From assembly GCA_027486415.1 (NCBI GenBank), contig JAIXPC010000008.1, positions 1 to 64,000 of the forward strand: DNA of 64,000 nt. The letters run 5' to 3'. Below, piece after piece: positions 31,753-41,427 of the stretch. The position numbers and the translations under genes are program-made. The first letter of the stretch is position 1; every line of letters starts with the position of its first letter. Origin of the DNA: Sphingomonadales bacterium. GTDB lineage: Bacteria > Pseudomonadota > Alphaproteobacteria > Sphingomonadales > Sphingomonadaceae. Under the pieces are notes generated by a model that saw only the letters and a list, made by a program, of their open reading frames with translations, was not told the DNA's origin and made no database searches.

Positions 31753-33444
31753 ATGGGCTGGCGGCGACTGCCGCTGATTGCACTGATGCTGGCTGGCCCC
31801 GCACCGGGACAGCCAGCATCAACCACGTGGCCTGACGCGCCGGATCCCGCCGGCGGGCGCGTGCAACCTGCTCCGAGGCCCAAGATCGTCCCGGTCGATC
31901 CCGCCAACCCGGCTGCTGGCGAACAGCTGATGGTCCAGATCCTGTCGCCCACCAATCGGTATCGATGGCCTTCGCCGCCACCGATTGGCTGGGCCGCCAT
32001 GGTCGATCCCGATGCACTGCCGTTGCAGGCGCCCGCTGGCGATGCCGACGGCGCGCTTGCGTTCATCGCTCGCTTGCCGGCTCTGGAGGACGAGCTTGAT
32101 CCCGCAGAACAGGCGCAAGTTGCTCCGATCCTCGCGGCCTTCAGCCTTTCCCAGCTGACAGCACTGAACCAGTTCTTTCGGGCACAGCCCGAAGGCGATC
32201 GCGGCGCATTCATCCGCGACATCCTGGAAAAGCGCCCCCTTGCGCTGGCACCGGTTCTGCGCGTGTTGGCGGCGCTGGATGCGGACGAGCGTGATGCCGT
32301 GGCACACGCCATCTTCGTTCGGGAAATCCGGCAATGGGTGGCGATTCCCGATCTCGCGCTGGCGGTGGATACCAACACGGCGACTGCCATGCTGCTGTTC
32401 CGCAACCTGTCCACGCTTTGCGACAATGCTGCTCCTGAGATTCAGGCCCGATGCCGGACGGCGCAGGCGGCGTTTCTGAAGCTTTACGGAACGGCAATCA
32501 AAGGTCCGGGGATGGTCATTGCCAAGCGCGGGATCGCGCCCTTCATGGCACAATTGTACCGCAGCGGCGCCGATGCGGCGGCGCAGAACTCGGCGCGGTC
32601 AAAGTCCGTGGAGCGCAGCCAGCTTGGCCAGCAGCGCAATGAATGGGATCGGTTGCACCTGTGCGGTGCGGCCTATCTGGGCAACAACTGGGTGATCACG
32701 GCGGCGCACTGCATCGACAGGCCACCCGCGTTCACGGGCGCGCAGTTTCTGGCCCAGCGCCGGATCAGAATGGGCACGTTGGACATTCACGAAAGCGGGC
32801 AGTCCTGGGCCATCGATGCTGTCGTGGTGCATGGGGATTATGACAGCGCCGTGGATGGCAATGACATCGCCCTGATCCGGTTGAAGGGCCCTGCCGAGGG
32901 GACACCGGACGAGCGCATCGCGCCTGTCGCCATCCCGACCCGCCCTCAGGCAATTGGCAGCATGCTGCAGGTCACCGGCTGGGGTGTCACCGGCGTGACT
33001 GCCAGGGGCGGCGCCAAGTTCGATATCAGGAACCAGTTGCAGCAGGCATCGCGGTTGTTGCGGGTTGGCACGCTGAGGCTGCTGGCCAGCACCGTCTGCA
33101 ACAGCAACAGGCATTTCCGGGACCGGAGTTACACAGTCGGGCCGGGCCAGCTGTGTGCCGGATCGCGCGATGGCGTCGACACGTGCCGGGGTGACAGCGG
33201 CGGCCCGCTGGTGCTGCCGCGGGCCGGCCGGCCAGCCATCCTTTTGGGGCTGGTGTCCTATGGCCCCGGATGCGGCCAGGCCGACACGCCGGGCGTCTAT
33301 ACCGATGTGTTTCGATTTGCTGGCTGGGTGGCCGCGGCGAGAGCGCAGGCACGTCCGGGCATGATCATCGCCTGGCGACCCGGCCGCTGCCGCCGCGACG
33401 GCATCGATATTGCCTGTGTGCCGCAGGCACGGGTGCGGCCATGA
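31753..33444 (+). CDS. Exported trypsin-like serine protease with novel N-terminal domain (copy 1)
   Basis: A 563-residue protein beginning with a signal peptide (MGWRRLPLIALMLAGPAPGQPA). About 200 residues follow of a helical domain I do not recognise (LPALEDELDPAEQAQVAPIL...FRAQPEGDRGAFIRDIL). A chymotrypsin-fold protease domain begins near 290. The triad is intact: His in VITAAHCID, Asp in GNDIALIRL and Ser in CRGDSGGPLV. Aspartate-containing DTCRGDSGG suggests trypsin-like specificity for Arg/Lys. A short Cys-containing tail (PGRCRRDGIDIAC) ends the protein. It is the 5' paralogue of a tandem pair and overlaps the second gene by 4 bp (ATGA). The start is 1 nt after the lipoprotein stop. 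Confidence 0.85.
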   Translation: MGWRRLPLIALMLAGPAPGQPASTTWPDAPDPAGGRVQPAPRPKIVPVDPANPAAGEQLMVQILSPTNRYRWPSPPPIGWAAMVDPDALPLQAPAGDADGALAFIARLPALEDELDPAEQAQVAPILAAFSLSQLTALNQFFRAQPEGDRGAFIRDILEKRPLALAPVLRVLAALDADERDAVAHAIFVREIRQWVAIPDLALAVDTNTATAMLLFRNLSTLCDNAAPEIQARCRTAQAAFLKLYGTAIKGPGMVIAKRGIAPFMAQLYRSGADAAAQNSARSKSVERSQLGQQRNEWDRLHLCGAAYLGNNWVITAAHCIDRPPAFTGAQFLAQRRIRMGTLDIHESGQSWAIDAVVVHGDYDSAVDGNDIALIRLKGPAEGTPDERIAPVAIPTRPQAIGSMLQVTGWGVTGVTARGGAKFDIRNQLQQASRLLRVGTLRLLASTVCNSNRHFRDRSYTVGPGQLCAGSRDGVDTCRGDSGGPLVLPRAGRPAILLGLVSYGPGCGQADTPGVYTDVFRFAGWVAAARAQARPGMIIAWRPGRCRRDGIDIACVPQARVRP

Positions 33445-34943
33445 TCGGTTTGCTGTCCCTGTTGCTGGCAGCAGCGCCGCCGGGGGCGAGCCCGGATGAA
33501 CTGGTGATGCCCGATGCGGCCGTCATCGCGGCCCTGAATGAAGAGCAACGGCTGGCGTTGCTGGATGCCGAACTCGCCGACGCCGATCGGGCCGCCATGC
33601 GCGCGCTGATCGGGGCGCTGGCGCCGGCGGGTCAGGCCAATGTGGCGCGTTTTGTGGCGGCGCAGCCCGAGGGTGATCGTGGTGCACTGGCACGAGTGAT
33701 CCTGAAGGAACCGCCGGCCGTCCGGTCGGCCACGATGGCGCTGCTGGCATCGCTGAGCCCCGGTGAAGCCGATGTGCTGGCCAGGGAACTGGCCATCCGG
33801 TCACCCTTCGTGTGGATTGCCCTGCCGAAACTGGCCCAAAGCGTCGATCTGGCGACGGCCCGCGCCAATCTGTTGCCCGATCCGGCCACGCCCGCGCCCT
33901 GCGCCTATCCGCTTCTTGGCCAACCACCGGCCACCAAATGTCCGTCTCCGGCGCTGGAGGCGTTCTTTGATCTGTGGAATTCGGTTGCCGCGGGCGGCGT
34001 CAACATGGAGCTGGCCAAACCCGACGCCGCACCGTGGCAGGCGCAATTCTTCCGCGCGGGCGCAAGCGCGAAGCTGTGGACCAGCCCGCTGATCAGATCG
34101 CGCGACCGCGAGCAATTTGGCCAGGTGCGGCCCGATTATCACCATCTCCACATCTGCGGCGCGGTCATGCTGGGGGGGCCGTGGGTGCTGACGGCAGCCC
34201 ATTGCATCGGCGACTGGCGGGGCCGCAATGCCGAATTTTTCGATGGCCGTCGCATCCGCACCGCCACCAACGACATCACCGATGGCAGCGGCGAAGTCTG
34301 GCCGATCGTGGCGGTGGTGCGCCACGGGGATTATGTGAATGCGCCAGCCGGCAACGATATTGCGCTCTTGAAACTGGGGCCGCGCGTTGGTGGCACGCCG
34401 GTGATCAAGCCCAGGGCAGCCGCCCTGCCCACCCAGCCGGCGCCGCGCGGCACGCGGCTGCGGCTGACCGGCTGGGGCGTCACGGGCCAGACCGAACGCG
34501 GCGGTGATGATCGCGATCTGAGCGGCGAACTGCAGCGGGTGGCACCGCAACTGCGGATCGGGGAGCTGCGGCTGGCCTCGCCCGATGCCTGCAACCTCAA
34601 TCCCGAATATGTCAGCCGCGGCTATCGCGTGGGCAAGGGCCAGATCTGCGCCGCTTCGCCCGAGGGCGTTGACGCCTGCCGCGGCGACAGTGGCGGCCCG
34701 TTGGTGTGGATGCGCGACCGCTCGCCGGTGCTGATCGGGCTCGTTTCGTACGGGCCGGGCTGCGGGCTGGAAAAGACGCCGGGTGCCTATACCGATGTCG
34801 CCTATTATGCCCGTTGGGTCGCCGCTGCGCGGGGTGCCGCACAGGATGGCAGGATCATCGAGTTCGTGCCCGGTCGCTGCCGCCACGATGGCGCGGACGT
34901 GCCATGCAACGGCGCGGACAGGCAGCAATCCTTGCGCCAATAA
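33441..34943 (+). CDS. Exported trypsin-like serine protease with novel N-terminal domain (copy 2)
   Basis: A 500-residue paralogue of the preceding protease. A short hydrophobic start (MIGLLSLLLAAAPPGASP) looks like a signal peptide. The same N-terminal helical domain is present (FVAAQPEGDRGALARVILKE; compare AQPEGDRGA in copy 1). The triad is intact: His in VLTAAHCIG, Asp in GNDIALLKL, Ser in CRGDSGGPLV. The Cys-containing tail PGRCRHDGADVPC also matches. The ATG at 33441 overlaps the stop of copy 1, so the ORF-track start was rejected. Duplication followed by divergence is clear from the shared order of domains. A role in processing envelope or extracellular proteins is likely; the substrate is unknown. 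Confidence 0.85.
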   Translation: MIGLLSLLLAAAPPGASPDELVMPDAAVIAALNEEQRLALLDAELADADRAAMRALIGALAPAGQANVARFVAAQPEGDRGALARVILKEPPAVRSATMALLASLSPGEADVLARELAIRSPFVWIALPKLAQSVDLATARANLLPDPATPAPCAYPLLGQPPATKCPSPALEAFFDLWNSVAAGGVNMELAKPDAAPWQAQFFRAGASAKLWTSPLIRSRDREQFGQVRPDYHHLHICGAVMLGGPWVLTAAHCIGDWRGRNAEFFDGRRIRTATNDITDGSGEVWPIVAVVRHGDYVNAPAGNDIALLKLGPRVGGTPVIKPRAAALPTQPAPRGTRLRLTGWGVTGQTERGGDDRDLSGELQRVAPQLRIGELRLASPDACNLNPEYVSRGYRVGKGQICAASPEGVDACRGDSGGPLVWMRDRSPVLIGLVSYGPGCGLEKTPGAYTDVAYYARWVAAARGAAQDGRIIEFVPGRCRHDGADVPCNGADRQQSLRQ

Positions 34944-34966
34944 GCTGATCCGCGCACTATCGGTGC

Positions 34967-35425
34967 ATGGACGGCTATGATCTGAAAATCCTGAACCTGT
35001 GGCAGCAGCGTGGCGACATTGGCCCGGTGGAGATGGGTGAGGCCATTCATCTTTCGGCCTCGCAATGTTCGCGGCGGATGGCTGCACTCAGGAAATCCGG
35101 CCATGTCCGCGGCTTTCACGCCGTGCTCGACCCGGCGTCGGTGGGGATCGGGCTGATGGCCTATGTGCTGCTGACGATGAAGAGCCATTCGCCGGAAGCG
35201 GCCGAAGCGTTCCGGGCGCGCATCATGGGGCTGGCCGAGGTCATGGAATGCCACAAGCTGACCGGGGAGGCCGACCTCATCCTGAAAGTGGCGACGCGCG
35301 ATCTCGCCAGCTTCAACCAGCTGCTGTCACACCGCATCCTCGCCGCGCCGGAGGTGGCGACAGCGCGATCGAGCATCATCCTCGACGAGGTGAAGCATAC
35401 GACGGCGCTGCCGCTCGGCGCTTAG
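34967..35425 (+). CDS. Lrp/AsnC family transcriptional regulator
   Basis: A 152-residue protein with an N-terminal helix-turn-helix ([37 protein letters not shown]) and a C-terminal RAM ligand-binding domain ([29 protein letters not shown]). Family members form octamers and respond to amino acids. The gene converges on an acyl-CoA dehydrogenase gene with a 4-bp overlap and lies between the proteases and the catabolic genes. It is a plausible regulator of the aromatic/amino acid catabolism genes here, including hppD, but no operator could be assigned. Confidence 0.9.
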   Translation: MDGYDLKILNLWQQRGDIGPVEMGEAIHLSASQCSRRMAALRKSGHVRGFHAVLDPASVGIGLMAYVLLTMKSHSPEAAEAFRARIMGLAEVMECHKLTGEADLILKVATRDLASFNQLLSHRILAAPEVATARSSIILDEVKHTTALPLGA

Positions 35426-36648
35426 AAGAAGGCCTGCAATCCCGTCTGCGCGCGGCCCAAAATCAGGGCGTGGACATCGTGGGTGCCTTCATAGGTGTTG
35501 ACGGCCTCCAGGTTCATGACGTGGCGGATGACGCCATATTCGTCCGAAATGCCGTTGCCGCCGTGCATGTCGCGGGCAGTCCGCGCGATATCCAGCGCCT
35601 TGCCGCAGTTGTTGCGCTTCAACAGCGAGATCGCTTCCGGCGCGAGCTGCTTGGCATCCATCAGGCGCCCGCCGGCCAGCGCCGCGCACAGGCCCAGCGT
35701 GATCTCGGTCTGCATGTCGGCCAGCTTCTTCTGCACCAGCTGCGTTGCGGCCAGTGGACGGCCGAACTGGATGCGATCCAGCGTGTAAGCCCGCGCGGCG
35801 TGCCAGCAATATTCGGCCGCACCCATCGCGCCCCAGGCAATGCCATAGCGCGCGTTGTTGAGGCAGCCGAACGGGCCGGCCAGGCCTTCCACGCCCTTCA
35901 GCAGCCGCTCTTCGGGCAGGTGGACATCGGCCAGCACGATCTCCCCGGTGACGCCGGCGCGCAGGGAGAACTTGCCTTCGATCTTGGGCGTGGAGAAGCC
36001 GGCATCACCGCGCTCGACGATGAAGCCGCGGATCTTGTCATCATCGCACTTGGCCCACACCACCGCCACGTCGGCGAGCGGCGAATTGGTGATCCACATC
36101 TTGGCGCCGTTCAGCACCCAGCCGCCCGCCACTTTTCTCGCGCGGGTCTTCATGCCGGCAGGGTCGGAGCCGGCATCCGGCTCGGTCAGGCCGAAGCAAC
36201 CGACCAGTTCGCCGCTGGCGAGGCCGGGCAGATAGCGTTCGCGCTGGGCGTCGGAGCCATAGGCATAGATCGGATACATCACGAGGCTCGACTGCACGCT
36301 CATCGCCGAGCGATAGGCCGAATCCACCCGCTCCACCTCGCGCGCGATCAGGCCATAGGCGACATAGGACGCGCCGGCGCAGCCATAGCCATGGATGGTC
36401 GGGCCGAGCAGGCCGGCGGCACCGAACTTCGTCATCAGCTTGGGATCAAAGCTCTCGTGCCGGTTCGCCAGCTTGACCACGGGGGCCAGTTCCGCATCGC
36501 AGAAGGCGCGGGCGGCATCGCGCACCATCACTTCTTCCGCGGTCAGCTGCGCGGCCAGCAGCAGCGGGTCCTGCCAGTCGAACCTGGGCCACTTGGGCGC
36601 GAAATGCTGGACGTTGGTAGCGGTGGGGGTGGCGGTGGCGGTGGCCAT
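35422..36648 (-). CDS. Acyl-CoA dehydrogenase, glutaryl-CoA dehydrogenase-like
   Basis: A 408-residue flavoenzyme. Family motifs include [23 protein letters not shown] (FAD and acyl-CoA site), [26 protein letters not shown], the catalytic-region [18 protein letters not shown] near the C-terminus and [20 protein letters not shown]. The [10 protein letters not shown] segment with its Glu is typical of glutaryl-CoA dehydrogenase, which oxidatively decarboxylates glutaryl-CoA to crotonyl-CoA in lysine and tryptophan degradation. ATG 36648 was chosen because AGGAG lies 7 nt upstream. An Ala/Thr-rich tail ([12 protein letters not shown]) precedes the fold. It is divergent from the FAH-family gene. 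Confidence 0.88.
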   Translation of the reverse strand: MATATATPTATNVQHFAPKWPRFDWQDPLLLAAQLTAEEVMVRDAARAFCDAELAPVVKLANRHESFDPKLMTKFGAAGLLGPTIHGYGCAGASYVAYGLIAREVERVDSAYRSAMSVQSSLVMYPIYAYGSDAQRERYLPGLASGELVGCFGLTEPDAGSDPAGMKTRARKVAGGWVLNGAKMWITNSPLADVAVVWAKCDDDKIRGFIVERGDAGFSTPKIEGKFSLRAGVTGEIVLADVHLPEERLLKGVEGLAGPFGCLNNARYGIAWGAMGAAEYCWHAARAYTLDRIQFGRPLAATQLVQKKLADMQTEITLGLCAALAGGRLMDAKQLAPEAISLLKRNNCGKALDIARTARDMHGGNGISDEYGVIRHVMNLEAVNTYEGTHDVHALILGRAQTGLQAFF

Positions 36649-36738
36649 GGCAATGCTCCTTGTTGGCACCAGCTTTAACCCCGCCGTGCCGCCCCCTCAA
36701 GGCTTGCCAGCCGCAGCATTCGGGTTCAGCAAGGGACC

Positions 36739-37746
36739 ATGAAACTCGCTTCGCTGAAATCCGGTCGTGATGGCCGTCTCGTCGTCGTCTCGGATGATCT
36801 GGCCTGGTGTGCCGCGCCGCCGCCGATGTATCCCACGCTGCAATCGGCGCTGGATGATTGGGATCGGGCTGCCGCCGTGCTGGAAGGCGTCGCGCTGTCG
36901 CTTTCCCACGATGCCGTGCCGCACGCCCGCTTCCACGAACGCGATGCCGCCGCGCCCCTGCCCCGCGCCTATCAATGGGCCGATGGCAGCGCCTATGTGA
37001 ACCATGTCGAGCTGGTCCGCCGCGCTCGCGGGGCCGAACTGCCGGCCAGTTTCTGGCACGATCCGCTGATGTATCAGGGTGGCAGCGACCAGTTCCTGTC
37101 CCCGCGCGACGCCATCCCCTTCCACGATCCGGACTGGGGCCTCGACCTGGAGGCCGAAGTTGTCGTGGTCACCGGCGACGTGCGGCAGGGCGCGAGCCGC
37201 GAGGAGGCGCTGGCCGCCATCCGCCTCGTGGGTCTGGTCAACGATGTCTCCCTGCGCGGGCTGATCCCCGACGAACTGGCCAAGGGCTTTGGCTTCGTCC
37301 AGTCCAAGCCGGCCTCCGCCCTGTCCCCCGTGCTGGTGACGCCGGCCGCGCTGGGTGACCGCTGGCAGGATGGCAAACTGCACGGCACGATGAGCATCGA
37401 TCTGAATGGGCAGGCGTTTGGTCGCGTCGAGACCCACACCGACATGACATTCGATTTCGGCACGCTGATCGCCCACCTCGCAAAGACACGCAACATCGTC
37501 GCCGGCAGCATCATCGGTTCGGGCACGGTGTCGAACCGCGATGCCGACGGCGGGCCGGGCAAGCCCTGTGCCGACGGCGGGCGCGGCTACGCCTGCATCG
37601 CCGAACAGCGCATGGTCGAAACCATCCAGGGCGGCGCGCCAAGGACTGGCTGGCTCAAGCCAGGTGACGTGGTGCGGATCGAGATGCTGGACGACAGGCA
37701 TCACAGCATCTTTGGCGCGATAGAACAGACGGTGACGGCGGCCTGA
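36739..37746 (+). CDS. Fumarylacetoacetate hydrolase family protein
   Basis: A 335-residue protein. MKLASLKSGRDGRLVVVSDDLAWC at the start, LMYQGGSDQFLSPRDAI and DWGLDLEAEVVVVTGDV in the middle hold the metal-binding Asp and Glu residues of the FAH fold, and GSIIGSGTVSNRDADGGPGKPCADGGRGYACIAEQRM follows near the end. Proteins of this exact type are often annotated as fumarylacetoacetate hydrolase and act in the last step of tyrosine breakdown. With HppD and the VOC protein about 10 kb away, a role in the homogentisate route is plausible. The ATG follows AGGGA. A hairpin downstream separates it from the convergent nuclease gene. Confidence 0.88.
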   Translation: MKLASLKSGRDGRLVVVSDDLAWCAAPPPMYPTLQSALDDWDRAAAVLEGVALSLSHDAVPHARFHERDAAAPLPRAYQWADGSAYVNHVELVRRARGAELPASFWHDPLMYQGGSDQFLSPRDAIPFHDPDWGLDLEAEVVVVTGDVRQGASREEALAAIRLVGLVNDVSLRGLIPDELAKGFGFVQSKPASALSPVLVTPAALGDRWQDGKLHGTMSIDLNGQAFGRVETHTDMTFDFGTLIAHLAKTRNIVAGSIIGSGTVSNRDADGGPGKPCADGGRGYACIAEQRMVETIQGGAPRTGWLKPGDVVRIEMLDDRHHSIFGAIEQTVTAA

Positions 37747-37775
37747 CCCCGGCAGCGGGCGCAGCATCCGGGCCC

Positions 37776-37809
37776 AAACAACAAGGGCAGGCCCATCAGG
37801 ACCTGCCCT
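37776..37809 (-). terminator. Terminator of the RTX nuclease gene
   Basis: AGGGCAGG and CCTGCCCT form a perfect 8-bp stem with a 10-nt loop between the convergent FAH-family and nuclease genes. In the minus-strand transcript the stem is followed by TTGTTGTTT, so it fits a rho-independent terminator for the nuclease gene and may stop the opposite transcript too. Confidence 0.65.
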
Positions 37810-37832
37810 CATCATCCGCGTTGGCGGCAGGA

Positions 37833-40800
37833 TCAGCCGAAGATCACGTCACCCGCGCCGAGGCTGGTGACGCCGACGATGCGGAAGCTTTCGGCGAGAC
37901 CGGCGCCGTAATTCACCGTCCACAGGTCGCCGACATTGCTGAGCGTGGCGCCCGTGCCAAAGCCGGTGAGCACGAGAACGTCGCCACCAGCCACGCCGGC
38001 ACCTTCGAAATCGAGGATGGTGTCGCCCTCGATCTCGCCGCGGGCATATTCGAACCGATCAACCCCCGCGCCGCCAGACAGCATGTCGGCACCACGGCCG
38101 CCGATCAGGCGATCATTGCCGCCATTGCCGGTCAGGATGTCGTCGCGACGGCCGCCGGTGAAGATTTCGGCAGCACCGGTGCCAATCATTTCCACCGCAA
38201 AGCCGGCATTGCGGGCGTTCACCGCCTCGACCGACAGCAGAGTGGAGCCGTTGGCATAGCCGCCGATCACGAGGCCGGTGTTCAGATCGATCTCCACCGC
38301 CTCGCCAGCCGACGAGACCAGGAAGGTGTCGGTGCCAAGGCCGCCGCTGACGACATGGACACCGGCGACGGTGTCGCCGCCAAACGTGTCGTTGCCGGCA
38401 TCGCCGAACAGCCGGTTGCGACCCGCGCCGCCCTGAATCGTGTCATTGCCGTCGCCGCCATAAACGACGTCGTCGCCGCCCCCGGCCAGGATGCGATCAT
38501 TGGCGGCAAGGCCATAGATGGCTTCGGCCAGCGCCGTGCCGTTCAACGTGTCGGCGCCAGTGGTGCCGTTCACGCGCACCGGCATGGTGAACAGCGCCAG
38601 CGCGGCATCGTGATCGGTGGAGATCTGCTGGGCTTCCGGCAGCTGGCTGTTGATGTGAACGGCGTCGAACTGGGCGCGCTGGAACAGCGGGCCGGTGACG
38701 ACGATGTGATCAAGCTGCTGGTTGTTGCCTTCGAACTGGTAGGAATAACGCTCCGCCGCTGGCAGCAGGTCCGACAGGTTTTGCATCAGCCCGCCGCGGG
38801 TGAGCGCGCCGATGCCGCCTTCCCAGGTGAAGCCGTTGAAATCGCCCAGAACGGCGATGTTGGCGGCGGCACCGCTGGCCAGCTGGCCATCGATGAAGGC
38901 GCGCACCGCCTCGCCTTGCGCGGTGCGGGCGGCATCCCCGGCGTTGGCCGGCGGCTGGGTCGCGCCCCACAGCGCGTCCGATCCGCCCCGCGAGGTGAAG
39001 TGGACGTTGATCAATGTCACCGTCTCGCCGTTGAATTCAAAGCTCGCCACCAGCGGCTTGCGGCTGTTGGTGAAGGCCGGGCCTTCGATCAGCTGCACGG
39101 ATCCCGGCACCAGCGACACGCGCGCCGGATCATAGAGATAGCCGTTGCGGATGTTGCCCCCGGGCTCCCCGCCGGTTGTGCCGGGGGCTGACGGGGCGAC
39201 TTCGACATAGGCATAGGTCGGCCCGCCGGCAGCGGCGATGGCGGCGATCAGCGCGTTGGCAGTGGCGATACCGGACAAATCGGTGCCGGCGCCAGCGCCA
39301 TCGGCATCCTGGATTTCCTGCACGGCGATGATGCCGGGCGATTTCAGGCTGTTGACGATGTCGCTGGCCAGGCTGGCGATTTTCACCGGGCTGTCGTTGG
39401 CCGACAGATTTTCAAGGTTGTAACTGGCAATCGCCAGCTTGTCGGGCGCGGAGACCAGCGTGGTGACCTCCTTGGTGGCGGTCACATCGAGCGTGGTCGT
39501 CACCGCCTGCGTCACCAGCACTTCATAGGTCTGGAAGGCATAGGAGACGACGCCGCTGACATTCGACAGGCGATCGCCAATCGAAAACACGTTGTTGAAC
39601 CCGGCAAACAGCCCGTTGTCATTATCGAGCTGGATGCGTTCCGGATTGAAATCATTGGCCGAAATGGTCAGGCCACCACCTTCGGACTGGCCGGTGGAGC
39701 CGGCCCCGCCAGAGACGGCGACATAGGTTTCGCCAAAGCTGTTGGTGTTGGACAACGCAATCGGCGCATCGAGCGTGACCAGCATGCCTTCCAGCGATTC
39801 CCAGAAATCGATGCCGTCTTGCGCGGGATCGAACGTGGCAAAGCCGTCGTTGTCGATCACCTGCGTCGGCGGCAGGCGGCCACCGGTGCCGATGGTGACG
39901 GTTTCAGCGACAGCATTGCCCAGGTTGAGCCAGGTCGGGCTGGTGAGCTGGGTGGTGGTGAGGTTGCGCGCATCACCGCCGGGCCGGAATTCCGCCACCG
40001 TGGCGGTCACCCGCAAAAGGGTGCCCAGCGCCACCGTCGGCGCGCTGTTGGTGAAGACGAAGATGCCATCGGAAGTGGCCGCATTGCCGTCGGCGGTGCC
40101 CTGCTCCGACTGGATGAAGAAGCCATTGGTGTCGATGGCCGTCACCACCCCCTGCGTCTGCACCACCTGGCCGACAAACGGGCTGGTGTGGGCCGCGCCC
40201 TGAATTTCGCCGATCGTGCGCAGCAGCAGCGGCTGCAACGTGGTGAAATCGAGCACGCCGATCGCGATGCCGCCGAAATCATTGCCCGCCGCATCCTCCA
40301 GCACGCCGGCCGGCGCGGTGAGCGTATAGGTGGTGCCGGCGACGAGATCGACAGCCGGATTGATGGTGACCGTGTTGCCGACAATGCTGACCTGCGCATC
40401 GCCAACCGGGATCACGCGCACATCGGTGCCGTTCGACAGCGTGAAGCTGCCGGTGCCGGCGACGACGGCTTCGCTGAAGCGCAGCACGATGTTGGTGTCG
40501 AGCGCAACGGCGGTGGCGCCATCATCGGGGTCGGACGGGTTGGAGCCGACCAGCGTCGGCGCAATCGTGTCACCCCCCGCCAACGACGCCGACGAGACGG
40601 TGATGTCGTCGACGCCGATGGTTTCATCGTTGCCCACGGCGTTGGTGGTCAGCACGCGGATTTCCAGCGCGCCCGAATCGTTGGCGCCAGCCGGCAGGGT
40701 CACATCGATCGCCGTGACCGTGGTGTCGGTGTTGGCGACGGTCGCATCGGCGATATAGAAGATGTTGTTCCAGTTGCCGCCGGCAACACGCCACTGCACC

Positions 40801-41213
40801 ACGACCTGCTGGATGGCGTTGTCGGCCGAGGCGTCGAGATCGCGAATATTGGCCTGGAACCTTATGTCTTGGCGGCCGGTCGAATCGAGGAACAGCACGA
40901 CCGACGGCGCATCGGCGGTGCCGGAGCCATTGAGCGCGATTGTCGGGTTGGCGATCCCGGTGAAGAACAGCACACCACCGGTGGTGAATGTGCTGGGGGT
41001 GGAGGCGGTGATGCTGACGTCCACGACGCCGCCCGATGTCGCCGCCGCCACGATGGTGCGCGGATCGATACCGGTTGCGGTGATGATATCGTCGCCACGA
41101 TACCCCATGATGCTGGGCAGGAGATCCCAATTGTCGTTGCTGAGCAGCGAACCGGCCGCGCTCCAATTCTGCACGAAATCACCGGTGGAAAGCTGGAAAC
41201 GCGTCGTCGACAT
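37833..41213 (-). CDS. ExeM/NucH-type extracellular nuclease with RTX repeats
   Basis: About 1126 residues. The first 230 residues are beta-rich (SASLAGGDTIAPTLVGSNP then a Big-like/SbsA-type domain, VALDTNIVLRFSEAVVAGTGSF). An OB-like domain follows (IGEIQGAAHTSPFVGQVVQTQGVV). The endonuclease/exonuclease/phosphatase domain starts at KLAIASYNLENLSANDS, with VQEIQDADG, VTLINVHFTSRGGSD, VLGDFNGFTWEG and QLDHIVVTG as catalytic motifs. The C-terminus carries RTX calcium-binding repeats (GGGDDVVYGGDGNDTIQGGAG; GGNDRLIGGRGADMLSGGAG). There is no N-terminal signal peptide, as expected for a type I secretion substrate. It is divergent from a complete type I secretion operon, which likely exports it. 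The ATG at 41213 follows GGGGG; the ORF-track start adds 12 residues. Confidence 0.9.
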   Translation of the reverse strand: MSTTRFQLSTGDFVQNWSAAGSLLSNDNWDLLPSIMGYRGDDIITATGIDPRTIVAAATSGGVVDVSITASTPSTFTTGGVLFFTGIANPTIALNGSGTADAPSVVLFLDSTGRQDIRFQANIRDLDASADNAIQQVVVQWRVAGGNWNNIFYIADATVANTDTTVTAIDVTLPAGANDSGALEIRVLTTNAVGNDETIGVDDITVSSASLAGGDTIAPTLVGSNPSDPDDGATAVALDTNIVLRFSEAVVAGTGSFTLSNGTDVRVIPVGDAQVSIVGNTVTINPAVDLVAGTTYTLTAPAGVLEDAAGNDFGGIAIGVLDFTTLQPLLLRTIGEIQGAAHTSPFVGQVVQTQGVVTAIDTNGFFIQSEQGTADGNAATSDGIFVFTNSAPTVALGTLLRVTATVAEFRPGGDARNLTTTQLTSPTWLNLGNAVAETVTIGTGGRLPPTQVIDNDGFATFDPAQDGIDFWESLEGMLVTLDAPIALSNTNSFGETYVAVSGGAGSTGQSEGGGLTISANDFNPERIQLDNDNGLFAGFNNVFSIGDRLSNVSGVVSYAFQTYEVLVTQAVTTTLDVTATKEVTTLVSAPDKLAIASYNLENLSANDSPVKIASLASDIVNSLKSPGIIAVQEIQDADGAGAGTDLSGIATANALIAAIAAAGGPTYAYVEVAPSAPGTTGGEPGGNIRNGYLYDPARVSLVPGSVQLIEGPAFTNSRKPLVASFEFNGETVTLINVHFTSRGGSDALWGATQPPANAGDAARTAQGEAVRAFIDGQLASGAAANIAVLGDFNGFTWEGGIGALTRGGLMQNLSDLLPAAERYSYQFEGNNQQLDHIVVTGPLFQRAQFDAVHINSQLPEAQQISTDHDAALALFTMPVRVNGTTGADTLNGTALAEAIYGLAANDRILAGGGDDVVYGGDGNDTIQGGAGRNRLFGDAGNDTFGGDTVAGVHVVSGGLGTDTFLVSSAGEAVEIDLNTGLVIGGYANGSTLLSVEAVNARNAGFAVEMIGTGAAEIFTGGRRDDILTGNGGNDRLIGGRGADMLSGGAGVDRFEYARGEIEGDTILDFEGAGVAGGDVLVLTGFGTGATLSNVGDLWTVNYGAGLAESFRIVGVTSLGAGDVIFG

Positions 41214-41427
41214 GGAAATTGCCCCCGCCAAAAGTACAGCCACCGTCAAATGGTTAACGAATCGCCATTATTCGGATCGTTTCATCGCATAGCGCAGTTA
41301 ATGGACCGAAATGAAGTGTTGATGACAAGAGGCAAACGGTGCACATCGCCTGCATGGCCTTGCCCATGTCGAACTGTCGCTGCTGCCCCGTGCCGGACCG
41401 GCCGGGCATCCGGGGGGATTGCCGGCC
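41214..41427. promoter_or_regulatory. Divergent control region of nuclease and type I secretion operon
   Basis: A 214-bp gap separates the nuclease start from the TolC-like start. Its nuclease-proximal half is rich in A+T and contains a short inverted repeat CGAAT-N7-ATTCG at about 41258-41274. The TolC-proximal half carries GGGGGGA as a ribosome binding site. Promoters in both directions must lie here, but none could be fixed. Confidence 0.35.

Noticed and set aside
29283-32426. 1047-residue minus-strand ORF opposite the TIR gene
   Set aside because: It is antisense to strongly supported TIR, lipoprotein and protease genes. Its translation is low-complexity Gly/Arg/Gln/His-rich and has no family motif. 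Long antisense frames are expected in DNA of this GC content.
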